Assembly (NCBI RefSeq): GCF_021341785.1
Contig: NZ_JAJTTF010000005.1
Location: 266,520-330,519 of the forward strand
Source: Microbacterium sp. Au-Mic1
Lineage (GTDB): Bacteria > Actinomycetota > Actinomycetes > Actinomycetales > Microbacteriaceae
Direction: 5' to 3'
Length of the DNA stretch: 64,000 nt
Under the pieces are notes generated by a model. It searched no databases. It saw only the letters and a list, made by a program, of their open reading frames with translations, and had not been told where the DNA came from. Positions 34,150-43,743 of this stretch are shown here, one piece after another; position 1 is the stretch's first letter; each line of letters begins with the position of its first letter. A program made the position numbers and the translations under genes.

Positions 34150-34847
34150 CCACGCGGATCCGCATCGTGCTCGCCGACGACCAGGCGATCATCCGCGACG
34201 GCCTGGAGACGGTGCTGGACCTCGTCGAGGACTTCGAGGTCGTCGGCACCGCGGCCGACGGCGCGGAGGCCGTGGCGCTCATCGCCGCGACGCGTCCCGA
34301 CGTCGCCCTGATGGATCTGCGGATGCCCGTGCTGGACGGCGCCGCCGCGACCCGGCAGGTCACGGCGGAGACGCCGGGCACCGCCGTGCTGGTGCTGACC
34401 ACCTTCGCCGACGATGCCGACATCGTCGCCGCGCTGCGCGCCGGTGCCCGCGGCTACCTCACCAAGGACGCGGGGCGGGCCGAGCTCGCCGCCGCGATCC
34501 GCGCGGTCGCCGCGGGGCAGTCCACGTTCTCGGCGCCGGTGCGGGACGTGCTGCTGGGACGGATCGACGCTCCGGACGCCACCGCGCCGGATGCTCGCGG
34601 ACCCTCCCTCGCCGGCACGGATCCGGATCCCGCCTCGGCAGCGGCGCTCACCACGCGTTTCCCTGCGCTCACGGCCCGGGAACGCGAGGTCTACGCCCTC
34701 ATCCTGCAGGGCCGGTCGAACGGCGAGATCGCTCAGGCGCTCTACGTCGGGGTGGCCACGGTGAAGACGCACGTCAACGCGCTGTTCGCCAAGCTCGGCG
34801 TGCGCGATCGGGCACAGGCGATCGCGAAAGGACTGGGGCGGGGCTGA
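34146..34847 (+). CDS. LuxR/NarL-type response regulator
   Basis: 233-aa regulator, cognate to the kinase just upstream by overlap. Receiver with phospho-acceptor Asp57 in VALMDLRMP, Lys in YLTKDAGRAEL, then a longer, Asp/Pro-rich linker (about 140-165) and a LuxR HTH (LTAREREVYALILQGRSNGEIAQALYVGVATVKTHV). Intact in all key residues. Confidence 0.95.
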   Translation: MTTRIRIVLADDQAIIRDGLETVLDLVEDFEVVGTAADGAEAVALIAATRPDVALMDLRMPVLDGAAATRQVTAETPGTAVLVLTTFADDADIVAALRAGARGYLTKDAGRAELAAAIRAVAAGQSTFSAPVRDVLLGRIDAPDATAPDARGPSLAGTDPDPASAAALTTRFPALTAREREVYALILQGRSNGEIAQALYVGVATVKTHVNALFAKLGVRDRAQAIAKGLGRG

Positions 34848-34953
34848 GATCGCGTGGGCGGGGGATCCCGCACATCACGATCTTCACCCGATGTCCGGGA
34901 TCATCCTCAGGGATGACGTCGGCCCTGAGAAGGGCCGCTTACAATCGTGAGGA

Positions 34954-36249
34954 ATGTCAGGGGGGCGAATGCGTCGGATCACAGGCCGTCGGATAGGGGT
35001 GCTGGTCGCCGGTGCCGTGGTGGCGGCACTCGCGTTGAGCGGATGCTCGGGCAACGCGGCAGCTCCCTCGTACTCCCCGAAGCCGCAGGTGCAGGGCGAA
35101 CTGCCGTCCGAGATGCAGGACCAGATCAAAGCGGCCGTCCAGCGCGCGATGGCGGCGAGCGGATCGAGCGGCGCGATCGTCGGCGTGTGGGCGCCGTGGG
35201 GCGGAAGCTACGTCGCGGGTCTCGGCACCGTCTCGGTCGAGGACAAGACGCCGGTGAGCACCGACATGTCGTTCCGCATCGGCGACGTCACGCGGCTGAT
35301 GACCTGCGACGTGCTCTACGCGCTGGCCGACCGCGACACGGTCAAGCTCGACGCGTCGATCACCGAGTACGTCTCCGGTGTCCCGGATCTGCAGGACGTC
35401 ACGCTGCTGGATCTGTGCAACGGCACCGGCGGGATCGGTTCCTCCCAGGCGACGGCGATGCCGATGTGGCTGAACAACCCCGACCGGCAGTGGGATCCGA
35501 AGGAACTGGCGTCCTACGGGCTCGCACAGAACCGCACGCCCCCGCACACCGGCTACCGCGACTCCGACGCCGGCTATCTGCTGCTCGGGCAGGCGCTCGA
35601 GCGTGTCACGGGTCAGACCGCGGCACAGCTCATCCGTCAGTACGTGACCGCCCCGCTCGGGCTGGGCTCCACGTCGTTGCCCGGTCCCCAGGCCGCCGCG
35701 CCCACCCCGTCGCCTGCGCTGAAGGGCTCTTACCTGGCTCAGGTCGACGGCGCCTATCAGTGCGCGAAGCCCACGGACATCACCGTGAGCTCGTCGAGCA
35801 ACGGCTACACCGACTCGGGAGTGGTCTCCACGATCACCGACCTCGGGCGGTACATGCAGGCCGAGGCCGAGCAGGCGCTGCGCCTGAAGAAGACCCCGAA
35901 GCGCTTCGGCACGCCGCTGCGCATCGCGGACGATGCTCCGACCTGGTACCAGGCCGCGGGCGGTGCGAGGCTGGTCGGGTCGATGATCGGCCAGCACGGC
36001 GGGACGCCCGGCTACCTGACGGCGGCCTATTCCGACCCCGCGACCGGCTTCACGGTCGCCGTGGTGCTGAACGATTCCACCGTCGGCGACGCGTTCGCGG
36101 GCGACCTCGCGTTCGAGCTCGCCGCGATCGCCTCCAAGGCGCCTGCGGGCAAGGGCAGGACCGCTCCGGAGTTCGCCCTGCCGTTCACCTCGGACGACTA
36201 CGCTAAGGCGGTCGACGGCGCGGCCATCTGCCCGCTGCCGCAGGGCTGA
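34954..36249 (+). CDS. Beta-lactamase-fold lipoprotein with substituted catalytic residues
   Basis: 431-aa lipoprotein of the class C beta-lactamase/D-Ala-D-Ala peptidase fold; the lipobox LALSGC gives Cys31. The fold is clear (SFRIGDVTR, TGYRDSDAGYLLLGQALERVTG, GQHGGTPGYLTAAY), but the SxxK motif reads DVTR (111-114) and the YxN motif reads DSD, so nucleophile, Lys and Tyr are all replaced. It cannot use the usual acylation chemistry and is probably a binding or regulatory pseudoenzyme. ATG 34954 is used; 34969 is an alternative. Confidence 0.85.
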   Translation: MSGGRMRRITGRRIGVLVAGAVVAALALSGCSGNAAAPSYSPKPQVQGELPSEMQDQIKAAVQRAMAASGSSGAIVGVWAPWGGSYVAGLGTVSVEDKTPVSTDMSFRIGDVTRLMTCDVLYALADRDTVKLDASITEYVSGVPDLQDVTLLDLCNGTGGIGSSQATAMPMWLNNPDRQWDPKELASYGLAQNRTPPHTGYRDSDAGYLLLGQALERVTGQTAAQLIRQYVTAPLGLGSTSLPGPQAAAPTPSPALKGSYLAQVDGAYQCAKPTDITVSSSSNGYTDSGVVSTITDLGRYMQAEAEQALRLKKTPKRFGTPLRIADDAPTWYQAAGGARLVGSMIGQHGGTPGYLTAAYSDPATGFTVAVVLNDSTVGDAFAGDLAFELAAIASKAPAGKGRTAPEFALPFTSDDYAKAVDGAAICPLPQG

Positions 36250-36390
36250 TGCGAGAGTCCCGCCGCGCGCGGGAATCCCGCGTCCCCGGGCCCGATCGGC
36301 TGTCGGAAGGCAGCTGACGGGTCCGTTCGACGCCTCCCGCGATTCGGCCGGCCTGAAGGCCGAAGCGCACGCACGACCCGAGGAGCAACC

Positions 36391-37407
36391 ATGGCGATCG
36401 TCGACAACGGCATCTATGTGGACGGCGTCCGCACCGACACCCCGCACACGCTGGACGAGACGTTCGAGCTCATGCACGCCCGCGAAGGCATGGGCTGGAT
36501 CGGCCTGTATCGCCCCAGCGAGGAGGAGGTGCGTCAGGTCGCCGCGGAGTTCGGGTTGCATGAGCTGGCCGTGGAGGATGCGCTGACCGGACATCAGCGC
36601 TCCAAGCTCGAGCGCTACGGCGAAACCCTGTTCATCGTGCTCCGCCCTGCCCGCTATCTGGACGTCGCGGAGGAGGTCGAGTTCGGCGAGCTGCACGTGT
36701 TCGTGGGGCCCAACTTCGTGGTCACCATCCGGCACGCCGAGACGCCCAGCCTGAGCCGGGTGCGCGGGCGCATGGAGCACGATCCCGAGCTGCTCGCCCG
36801 CGGCCCCGAGGCCGTGCTCTACGCGATCCTCGACGAACTGGTCGATGAGTACACCCCGGTGCTGAACGGCCTGGAGAACGACATCGACGAGATCGAGGCG
36901 CAGTTGTTCCTCGAGGAGTCCGATGTCACCCAGCGCATCTACGAGCTGTCGAGCGAGGTGATCGACTTCCAGAAGGCCACGCAGCCGCTGCAGCCGATGC
37001 TCGAGAACCTGCTGCGCGGATCCGCGAAGTACGCAGTCGATCTGGAGCTGCAGCGCTACCTGCGCGACGTGCTCGACCACATCCTGACCCTGTCGGAGCG
37101 GGTCTCGACCTTCCGGGCGAACCTCGACAACGCGCTGACCGTGGAGGCGACGATCGTGGCCCGGCGTCAGAACGAGGAGATGCGCCGGATGACCGAGGAG
37201 AGCATCCGGCAGGGCGAGGAGGTCAAGAAGATCTCCAGCTGGGCCGCCATCTTCTTCGCGCCGACCATCGTGGCGGGCATCTACGGCATGAACTTCCACG
37301 TGATCCCTGAGCTGGCCTGGCCGTTCGGTTACCCGATGGCGATCGGCCTGATGGTCGGCGGCGCCTTCGTGCTGTACCTGGTGTTCAAGAAGCGCGGCTG
37401 GCTGTAA
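36391..37407 (+). CDS. corA: CorA family Mg2+/Co2+ transporter
   Basis: 338-aa divalent-cation channel. A cytoplasmic alpha/beta and long helical domain to about residue 270 precedes two C-terminal membrane helices; the first ends in the signature YGMNF, forming the GMN selectivity filter, and the periplasmic loop HVIPELAWPFGYP follows. All family features are intact. ATG with AGGAG upstream. Single-gene unit; a half repeat element follows. Confidence 0.94.
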   Translation: MAIVDNGIYVDGVRTDTPHTLDETFELMHAREGMGWIGLYRPSEEEVRQVAAEFGLHELAVEDALTGHQRSKLERYGETLFIVLRPARYLDVAEEVEFGELHVFVGPNFVVTIRHAETPSLSRVRGRMEHDPELLARGPEAVLYAILDELVDEYTPVLNGLENDIDEIEAQLFLEESDVTQRIYELSSEVIDFQKATQPLQPMLENLLRGSAKYAVDLELQRYLRDVLDHILTLSERVSTFRANLDNALTVEATIVARRQNEEMRRMTEESIRQGEEVKKISSWAAIFFAPTIVAGIYGMNFHVIPELAWPFGYPMAIGLMVGGAFVLYLVFKKRGWL

Positions 37408-37424
37408 CAGGATCCGCCCCCCTC

Positions 37425-37440
37425 GGGGTCGTTGAGCGAG
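37425..37440. repeat. Half copy of GGTCGTTGAGCGAG intergenic repeat
   Basis: GGGGTCGTTGAGCGAG, identical to the left arm of the copies at 8381 and 21781, but the right arm is missing. It lies between the convergent corA and YeiH genes. Confidence 0.6.
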
Positions 37441-37462
37441 GACGCCGCAGGGAGGGTGCCCG

Positions 37463-38497
37463 TCAGGATCCGGTCAGCGCGATCACGGCGAGGGCGGTGG
37501 CGGTGACCAGGATCCACAGGATGGCGCCGAGCAGGAGCGGCCGCCAGCCGGCTCTGCGCAGCGCTGCGACGTCGGTGGACAGCCCGATACCGGCCATCGC
37601 GGTGGCGATGAGGAACCCGCTCGCCTGCACCATCGCCTCGCGGGGACCTGCGGGGATCACCCCGAGGGATCCGATCACCGCGACGACCAGGAATCCGATG
37701 AGGAACCACGGCACCAGCCCGACCACGCCGCGCACCGTCATCCGGCGCCCCTCGACGGCCCGGCGCGACTCGATCACGGAGAGCCCGATCGAGATCGGGA
37801 TGATCAACAGGGTGCGCACGAGCTTCACCACGACGGCGTAGCCGAGCGCGGCCGCGCCGAAGACGCTCGCCGCGGCGACCACGGAGCTGGTGTCGTTCAC
37901 GGCGGTGCCGGCGAGCAGTCCGAAGGTGTGCGGATCCATGCCCAGGGCGTGGCCGAGCAGGGGGAACAGCACCACGGCGAGGATGTTGAAGACGAAGATC
38001 GTCGACACCGCGTATGACACCTCCGCGCTGAGCGCGCCGATCACCGGGGACACGGCGGCGATCGCGGAAGCCCCGCAGATCCCCGTGCCGACGCCGATCA
38101 GCGTCCGCAGCCGCTGCGGCACCCGCAGCGCCCGCCCGATGATCCAGGTGCCCAGCAGGCACACGGTGAGCGTGGACAGCATGACCGGCAGCGACTCCGC
38201 GCCCACGCGCAGGATCGCGTCGAGCGACAGCTGCGCGCCCAGCAGCACCACTGCCAGCTGCAGCAGGAACCGGCCCGAATACTCCACGCCGGGCTGGAAC
38301 CGCGCGCCGGGTCGGCGGATCACGGCGACGACCACGCCGATCACGATCGCGGGCAGGGCCGATCCGAGCACGGGGACCGCCGTGCCGATCAGGTTCGCGG
38401 CGACGGCGATCGGCACGGTGAGCGCCAGGCCCGGCAGCACGTCCACCCCGCGTGCGACGAGGCGGGAGGGGAACGTGCGGGCAGGGCGGAACATCAT
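37463..38497 (-). CDS. YeiH family putative sulfate exporter
   Basis: 344-aa membrane protein with about ten helices of the UPF0324/YeiH (Cons_hypoth698) family. Family motifs include GVGTGICGASAIAAVSPVIGA and GTAVNDTSSVVAAASVFG. Family members are annotated as sulfate or sulfonate-related exporters, with little direct evidence. Two consecutive ATG codons (38497, 38494) are possible starts. A divergent LysR gene 70-100 bp away is the likely regulator, as is usual for this family. Confidence 0.9.
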   Translation of the reverse strand: MMFRPARTFPSRLVARGVDVLPGLALTVPIAVAANLIGTAVPVLGSALPAIVIGVVVAVIRRPGARFQPGVEYSGRFLLQLAVVLLGAQLSLDAILRVGAESLPVMLSTLTVCLLGTWIIGRALRVPQRLRTLIGVGTGICGASAIAAVSPVIGALSAEVSYAVSTIFVFNILAVVLFPLLGHALGMDPHTFGLLAGTAVNDTSSVVAAASVFGAAALGYAVVVKLVRTLLIIPISIGLSVIESRRAVEGRRMTVRGVVGLVPWFLIGFLVVAVIGSLGVIPAGPREAMVQASGFLIATAMAGIGLSTDVAALRRAGWRPLLLGAILWILVTATALAVIALTGS

Positions 38498-38594
38498 GGA
38501 TCCAGGCTCGTCCGCCGGCGTCCTCCGCGGTATCCGGCGGTGTTCGATAGGGGTACAGTCGTGGACTGTGGCAAGCACGGTGACAGACGGAACG

Positions 38595-39536
38595 ATGCCC
38601 GACCTCGGATCGCTCGAACTGCTGGTCGCCGTCGTGCGCACCGGCTCGATCTCCGGCGCGGCACGAGAGACCGGCGTGACCCAGCAGTCGGCATCGGCGC
38701 GACTGCGCGCGGTGGAGCGCCAGCTCGGACTGTCGCTGTTCCAGCGCTCCCCATCGGGCACCCGGCCCACGCTCGAGGGCGAGGTCGTCGCGTCCTGGGC
38801 GGACGACGTGCTGGCGGCGGTCGGACGGTTCCGCACCGCGACGCGCACCCTGCGCGGCGAGAGCAGCGCGCGGCTCACCGTCGCGGCGAGCCAGACCGTG
38901 TCGGCCAGGCTGCTGCCGCTGTGGCTCGTCGCACTCCGCCGGCGCCAGGTCGAGATCGGGCGCACGCCGACCGCCGTGCAGCTGCTCTCGGGCAATAGCA
39001 CGGACGCCGCTGCACTGGTGCGGGACGGGCATGCGGATCTCGCGTTCATCGAATCGACCGAGGTGCCGGTCGACCTCGGCGCGACCATGGTGGACCAGGA
39101 CGAGCTCGTGCTGGTCGTGGCGCCTGAGCACCCCTGGAACGGTCGCGGCCCCGTCGAGTTCGACACGGTGGCCGACGAGCCGCTCGTGGCCCGCGAGCAG
39201 GGCAGCGGCACCCGGCGCGCCTGGGAGGACGAGGTGCGCCGCCGGCTCGGCAGAGACGCCGCGGAGCCGGCGGTGGTGCTGCCGACCTCGGCGGCGGTGC
39301 GGTCCGCCGTCGCCGGCGGACTGGGCGCCGCCGTGATGTCCCGCCGCGAAGCCGCCGACGACATCCGGCTGGGGCGGCTGCGGGCGGTGCGCACCGCCGG
39401 GGAACCGGTCATCCGCCCGATCACGGCGCTCTGGCGCGGAGGAGCGCGCGACCTCTCCCCAGCCGGCCGCGAGCTGATCGAGGTGGCCGTGGCGACGGCG
39501 CGGGAACGGGTGCGCCCGGGCCGCGGTACTCTCTGA
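38595..39536 (+). CDS. LysR family transcriptional regulator
   Basis: 313-aa regulator. N-terminal winged HTH (LELLVAVVRTGSISGAARETGVTQQSASARLRAVERQLG) and a C-terminal PBP-like effector domain from about residue 85. ATG 38595 places the HTH at the normal distance from the start; GTG 38568 in the same frame is an alternative with AGGGG upstream. Divergent from the YeiH gene and likely its activator. Confidence 0.9.
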   Translation: MPDLGSLELLVAVVRTGSISGAARETGVTQQSASARLRAVERQLGLSLFQRSPSGTRPTLEGEVVASWADDVLAAVGRFRTATRTLRGESSARLTVAASQTVSARLLPLWLVALRRRQVEIGRTPTAVQLLSGNSTDAAALVRDGHADLAFIESTEVPVDLGATMVDQDELVLVVAPEHPWNGRGPVEFDTVADEPLVAREQGSGTRRAWEDEVRRRLGRDAAEPAVVLPTSAAVRSAVAGGLGAAVMSRREAADDIRLGRLRAVRTAGEPVIRPITALWRGGARDLSPAGRELIEVAVATARERVRPGRGTL

Positions 39537-39558
39537 TCGTCTTCAAGGAAGGATCCGG

Positions 39559-40857
39559 ATGCCCCCGCTCGTGCTCTTCGGCCTCGCCGCCGTGCTGCTG
39601 TGGTCGCTGGTGTCGCATCGCTTCGAGCGGTGGGGCGTGGCGGGCCCCGCGATGCTGCTCGTGCTGGGCGCCGCGACCACCGTGTGGGACCTGCCGACCT
39701 ACGCGGCGGCGCTCGACGCGCCGCTGACCGAGAAGATCGTCGAGGTCATCCTGTCGATCCTGCTCTTCGCCGACGCGACCGAGGTGCGCGGCGGCATCTT
39801 CGGCGGAGAGGGCAAGGTCACGGCTCGGCTCGTGCTGATCGCGCTGCCGCTGTCGCTGATCCTCACCGCCATCGCCGGAGCCTTCCTCCTCCCGGAGGCA
39901 CTCGTGGCGGCCGTGGTCATCGCCTGCGTGATCATGCCGACCGATTTCGCACCGGCGACGCGACTGCTGCGCACCAGGCTCCTGCCGGAGCGGATGCGCG
40001 CGATCCTGAACGTGGAGAGCGGCTACAACGACGGGCTGGTGTCGCCGATCTTCGGCATGGCGCTGCCGATCGCCGTCGTCCTCGCCCCGCTGGTGGAGAA
40101 GATGATCGCGACCGGATCCGACACGGTCACCATGGACGACAAGGAGCTCGGCCACAGCGGTGAGAAGTTCGTGGAGGCCTTCGTCAACGCGGTTCCCGCG
40201 ACGGTCTCGGCCATCCTCATCGGCGTCGTGCTGGGCGGCGTCATCGGACTGGCGCTGCGGGCCGCCCGCGACCGGGGCATCGCGAACGAGGGCGGTGCGC
40301 GCTACGCGATGCTGCTGCTGCCGCTCATCGCCTACGGCATCGCGACGATCCCGGCGATCGAGGCGAACGGCTTCGTGGCTGCCTTCGTGGCGGGGCTCAT
40401 CTACCGCGTCACCCGCACACGAGGCATGCAGGAGCGCGTGATCCCGCACGCCGAACTGCTGCTGGTCGAGGAAGTGGGCACTCTCACGGCGAACTTCGTC
40501 TGGTTCATGCTGGGCGGCGCCGCACTCGTCGCCTTCACGTCGTCGTTCGACTGGCGTGTCCTGGTGCTCGCACTGCTCGCGCTCACCCTGCTGCGGCTCG
40601 GTCCGGTGTACCTGTCGCTCATGGGCAGTTCCGTCAGCCGCGGCGATCGCGTGCGGATCGGTCTGCTCGGTCCGCGAGGCACCGCGACCATCGTGTTCGG
40701 CCTGCTCGCCTACAACGCCTTCGAGACGGACAGCGTCGAGAGCAATGCCGTGCTGCTGGTCATGGTCGTCACCGTCGTCGGCAGCATCCTGCTGCACGGC
40801 GTTGCGGCGCCGTTCGCGCTGCGGGCGCTGGAGAAGCGGAGCGTGGCCCAGGGCTGA
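39559..40857 (+). CDS. Cation:proton antiporter (NhaP/CPA1-like)
   Basis: 432-aa membrane antiporter with about 12 helices that exchanges Na+ or K+ for H+. The core region with the acidic motifs is seen: ADATEVRGG, MPTDFAPATRLL and ESGYNDGLVSP, the last containing the ND pair of CPA1 exchangers. GGAAGGA precedes the ATG. It is 22 bp after the LysR gene in the same direction, so co-transcription is possible. Confidence 0.92.
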   Translation: MPPLVLFGLAAVLLWSLVSHRFERWGVAGPAMLLVLGAATTVWDLPTYAAALDAPLTEKIVEVILSILLFADATEVRGGIFGGEGKVTARLVLIALPLSLILTAIAGAFLLPEALVAAVVIACVIMPTDFAPATRLLRTRLLPERMRAILNVESGYNDGLVSPIFGMALPIAVVLAPLVEKMIATGSDTVTMDDKELGHSGEKFVEAFVNAVPATVSAILIGVVLGGVIGLALRAARDRGIANEGGARYAMLLLPLIAYGIATIPAIEANGFVAAFVAGLIYRVTRTRGMQERVIPHAELLLVEEVGTLTANFVWFMLGGAALVAFTSSFDWRVLVLALLALTLLRLGPVYLSLMGSSVSRGDRVRIGLLGPRGTATIVFGLLAYNAFETDSVESNAVLLVMVVTVVGSILLHGVAAPFALRALEKRSVAQG

Positions 40858-40891
40858 GCGGAGCCCGACCCGCCCTCGCGCGCAGCCGCGC

Positions 40892-42193
40892 TCAGGGCGC
40901 GGACAGGCCCAGGTGCTTGTACAGCAGGTCCATCGCGAACGGGATGCCGCCGTTGAGGGCGTCGGCGACGTGCCCGGCGCCGGGCACTTCGTGGAACGTC
41001 GTGGCGAACCCCGCATCCTCGGCCAGTTTCGCGTTGCGCTGGGTGCCGGGAATGTAACCGGGGTCGTTCCCCCCGACCGTGAAGACCGCGAGGCGGCCGG
41101 TGAAGGCGCCGGGGTGTGCGGCGATGCCCGCGGCGGCCTTGTTCGCGTCGAACGCGGCGGTGTCGCCGTCGAACATGGTCTTGATGGCTTCATCGCGCCA
41201 TTCCACGCCGGGGTACTCGTCGGGAGAGATCGCGACGATGTTGCCCCAGATGTCAGGGTGATGCGTGGCCCAGGTGAATGCGCATGCGCCGCCGTTCGAG
41301 TAGCCCATGATCGTCCAGGTCTTGTGGTCCAGGTCGATGTTCAGGTTCTTCGCGGCGTAGGCGGGGATGTCGGTGTTGAAGTAGGTCGAGACCCCGCCGT
41401 ACTTCTTCGAGTCGATGCAGATGGGATCCTGGTTCTCGTTTCCGAGCTGATCGGCGACGATCACGATGGGTGCGAGGCCGTTGTTCTTCGCCGCGAGGGC
41501 GTCGAGCGCAGACGCGATGAACGAGGGTTCGGGGCTTCCCGGGTAGCCCATCATCATCACGACCAGCGGCAGTCGCGGCGGGTTCTTGACCTGAGCGGCG
41601 GGCGGGAGGTACACCGACGCGTTGCGTGGTGCGAAGCCTGCGGTGGACGGGATCGCCTTGTCTCCGGCGAGCTGGCCGACGGTGCCGTGCGCCGGCATGT
41701 CAGCCGGGGGCTTCCAGGTCTTGTACAGGGGCCCGCTGCTGGTCTCGGTGGGGCCGGGGGTGGGCAGGGTATGGATGTCGTCCTGAGCCGACACCCCGAG
41801 CATCGACCCGACGGTCGTGTTGATGCCGAACGCGGCGTTGACGCCGAGCGCGGTGGAGAGCAGGGAGAGGATGACCGCGAGGACCGCGACGATCTTCCGC
41901 CAGACTCCGCGCTCCCACAACGAGACGATGCCGAACAGGATCGCCGCGAATCCGCCGGGCACCCAGAACCAGCACGCGTACGGGAGAGCGGGCCCGAACA
42001 GGTGCGTGATGTTCGCGAACGCCACGAGCCCGACGCCCAGCGCGACCCCGACGGCGACGGCGATCACGATCCGCCACAGCCACGCCGGTGTCGGGCGCCG
42101 GATCAGCAGCACGACGATGGCGACGAGAGTCAGCGCCCAGACCGTGAGCGGGAGCGGACCGTCGATGACGTTCAGCCGGAGGAACCAGGTCAT
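40892..42193 (-). CDS. Membrane-anchored esterase (PF00756-type alpha/beta hydrolase)
   Basis: 433-aa protein. Four N-terminal helices (about 5-110) anchor a C-terminal hydrolase of the esterase/mycolyltransferase-like family. The nucleophile motif is GYSNGG (near residue 300), the acidic residue lies in FTVGGNDPGYIPG and the His in EVPGAGHVADAL. The substrate is unknown. It overlaps the K+ channel gene by 1 bp (TGATG) and is last in a three-gene operon. Confidence 0.88.
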   Translation of the reverse strand: MTWFLRLNVIDGPLPLTVWALTLVAIVVLLIRRPTPAWLWRIVIAVAVGVALGVGLVAFANITHLFGPALPYACWFWVPGGFAAILFGIVSLWERGVWRKIVAVLAVILSLLSTALGVNAAFGINTTVGSMLGVSAQDDIHTLPTPGPTETSSGPLYKTWKPPADMPAHGTVGQLAGDKAIPSTAGFAPRNASVYLPPAAQVKNPPRLPLVVMMMGYPGSPEPSFIASALDALAAKNNGLAPIVIVADQLGNENQDPICIDSKKYGGVSTYFNTDIPAYAAKNLNIDLDHKTWTIMGYSNGGACAFTWATHHPDIWGNIVAISPDEYPGVEWRDEAIKTMFDGDTAAFDANKAAAGIAAHPGAFTGRLAVFTVGGNDPGYIPGTQRNAKLAEDAGFATTFHEVPGAGHVADALNGGIPFAMDLLYKHLGLSAP

Positions 42194-42933
42194 CAGAGCT
42201 CCTGACGTCGGGGCAGGGTGTCCGGATCCGCGACCGATGACACCGACGGATCGGGGTGCTCGGTCGTCGCGGGCCGATCACCACCGGGACGGATGGCTCC
42301 GCCGGAGATCATGCTGGCGACCGTGACGATCAGGAACAGCTGGCCGGTGATGGCCTCGGCGATCGCGACGCTCTCGAGGACGGGGCCGACGGGGACCACG
42401 TTCCCGTATCCCACGGTGGTCAGGGTGGTGAAGGAGAAGAACAGCTGCCCGCGGAAGGAGTCGCCGTGGGGTCCGTCGAGGACAGCGGCCGGTGAGAGCT
42501 GGGCGGCCAGGTTGTAGACGAAGGTGAAGAGCATCCCCACGAGGACGTAGGCCGAGACGGCGGCGATCAGGTTCTGCACGCCGGGGCGCCTCAGGCGCAT
42601 GCGGTGAGCGATGATCGCGGAGGCGGCGAGCACGCAGGCGAACGCCGAAGCGATCGCCAGCACGAGGTCGACCACGCGCCCTCGCGTTCCGGCGATCTCG
42701 ACGGCGACGACGGCGAGGACGGCCACGGCGAGAAGGACCCAGCTCGCGCGCTGCAGGCCATGCTCCGCATCTGCGACCCAGAGCACCACGACGAGCGTCG
42801 CGAGCTGCGCGAGGAAGGCGATGGCGCTGGGGTCCGCCCCCTCCTGTGCGGCGCAGAGCACGTAGGAGAGGGCGATCAGGGCGAGGACCAGCCAGTATCC
42901 GGCGCGCCGAAGAGCCGTCGTCAAGCGCTTCAT
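42193..42933 (-). CDS. Two-pore-helix type potassium channel protein
   Basis: 246-aa ion channel. About four N-terminal helices precede a helix-pore-helix unit; the filter TVGYG is at residues 173-177, diagnostic of K+ selectivity, followed by an inner helix (LFLIVTVASMISGG). A short cytoplasmic tail lacks an RCK domain. The gene overlaps TerC upstream (ATGA) and the esterase downstream. Confidence 0.92.
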   Translation of the reverse strand: MKRLTTALRRAGYWLVLALIALSYVLCAAQEGADPSAIAFLAQLATLVVVLWVADAEHGLQRASWVLLAVAVLAVVAVEIAGTRGRVVDLVLAIASAFACVLAASAIIAHRMRLRRPGVQNLIAAVSAYVLVGMLFTFVYNLAAQLSPAAVLDGPHGDSFRGQLFFSFTTLTTVGYGNVVPVGPVLESVAIAEAITGQLFLIVTVASMISGGAIRPGGDRPATTEHPDPSVSSVADPDTLPRRQEL

Positions 42934-43688
42934 TGCACGGACGCCTCCCTCTGGGTGCGCAGGCTCTCGCGCTTCGCCTTGCGGGAGGAGGCGATCAGGT
43001 TCAGTGCTTCCACGAGGATCGCGAAGGCCATCGGCGCGTAGATCAGGGCCTTGTCGATGTGCGCTCCGAACCCTTCGGCGATGAGGAAGACGCCGATGAG
43101 CAGGAGGAACGACAGGGCGAGCATCTTCACCGTGGGGTGCCGGTTGACGAACGCGAACACGAAGCGCGACGCGAACAGCATGACCACGAACGAGAGCACG
43201 ACCACCGTGACGATGACGATGACGTTCTCGGTCATGCCGACCGCGGTGATGACCGAGTCGAGGGAGAACACGATGTCGAGCGCGAGGATCTGCACGAGGA
43301 CGGAGCGGAACGTGATCCGCTTCATCGACACGTCGTGCTCCTCGTCGGCTCCCTCGAGCTTGTGGTGGATCTCAGTGACGGCCTTGTAGACGAGGAAGAG
43401 CCCGCCGGCGATCAGGATGAAGTCCTTCACGGAGAACCCGATCCCGAACAGCACGACGATGTCTTCCTTCAGCGTGATGATCCATCCCGCGAAGAACACC
43501 AGCACGACCCGGATCACCATCGCCAGGGTGAGGCCGAGACTGCGCGCCCTCGCCTGCTGCTCCTGGGGGAGCTTGGACGCCAGGATCGAGATGAAGATCA
43601 CGTTGTCGACGCCGAGCACGACCTCCAGGATGAAGAGCGAGACGAAGACCGCGAGGAGGTCAGGGGTCACCGCAAGAGAGAGGTCCAC
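42930..43688 (-). CDS. TerC family membrane protein
   Basis: 252-aa polytopic protein, seven helices, of the TerC/YkoY family. The signature LEVVLGVDNVIFISILASKLP (about 21-41), with acidic residues in the membrane, is followed by the second repeat ALDIVFSLDSVITAVGMT. Relatives function in Mn2+ or Ca2+ handling and tellurite resistance; related exporters load metal onto secreted enzymes. It starts the overlapping TerC/K+ channel/esterase operon. Confidence 0.92.
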   Translation of the reverse strand: MDLSLAVTPDLLAVFVSLFILEVVLGVDNVIFISILASKLPQEQQARARSLGLTLAMVIRVVLVFFAGWIITLKEDIVVLFGIGFSVKDFILIAGGLFLVYKAVTEIHHKLEGADEEHDVSMKRITFRSVLVQILALDIVFSLDSVITAVGMTENVIVIVTVVVLSFVVMLFASRFVFAFVNRHPTVKMLALSFLLLIGVFLIAEGFGAHIDKALIYAPMAFAILVEALNLIASSRKAKRESLRTQREASVQ

Positions 43689-43743
43689 CCGCTCATCGTA
43701 GGGGCCGAGTCGCGCGAGGCCCCGGAGGTCACCGGACCGGAGG

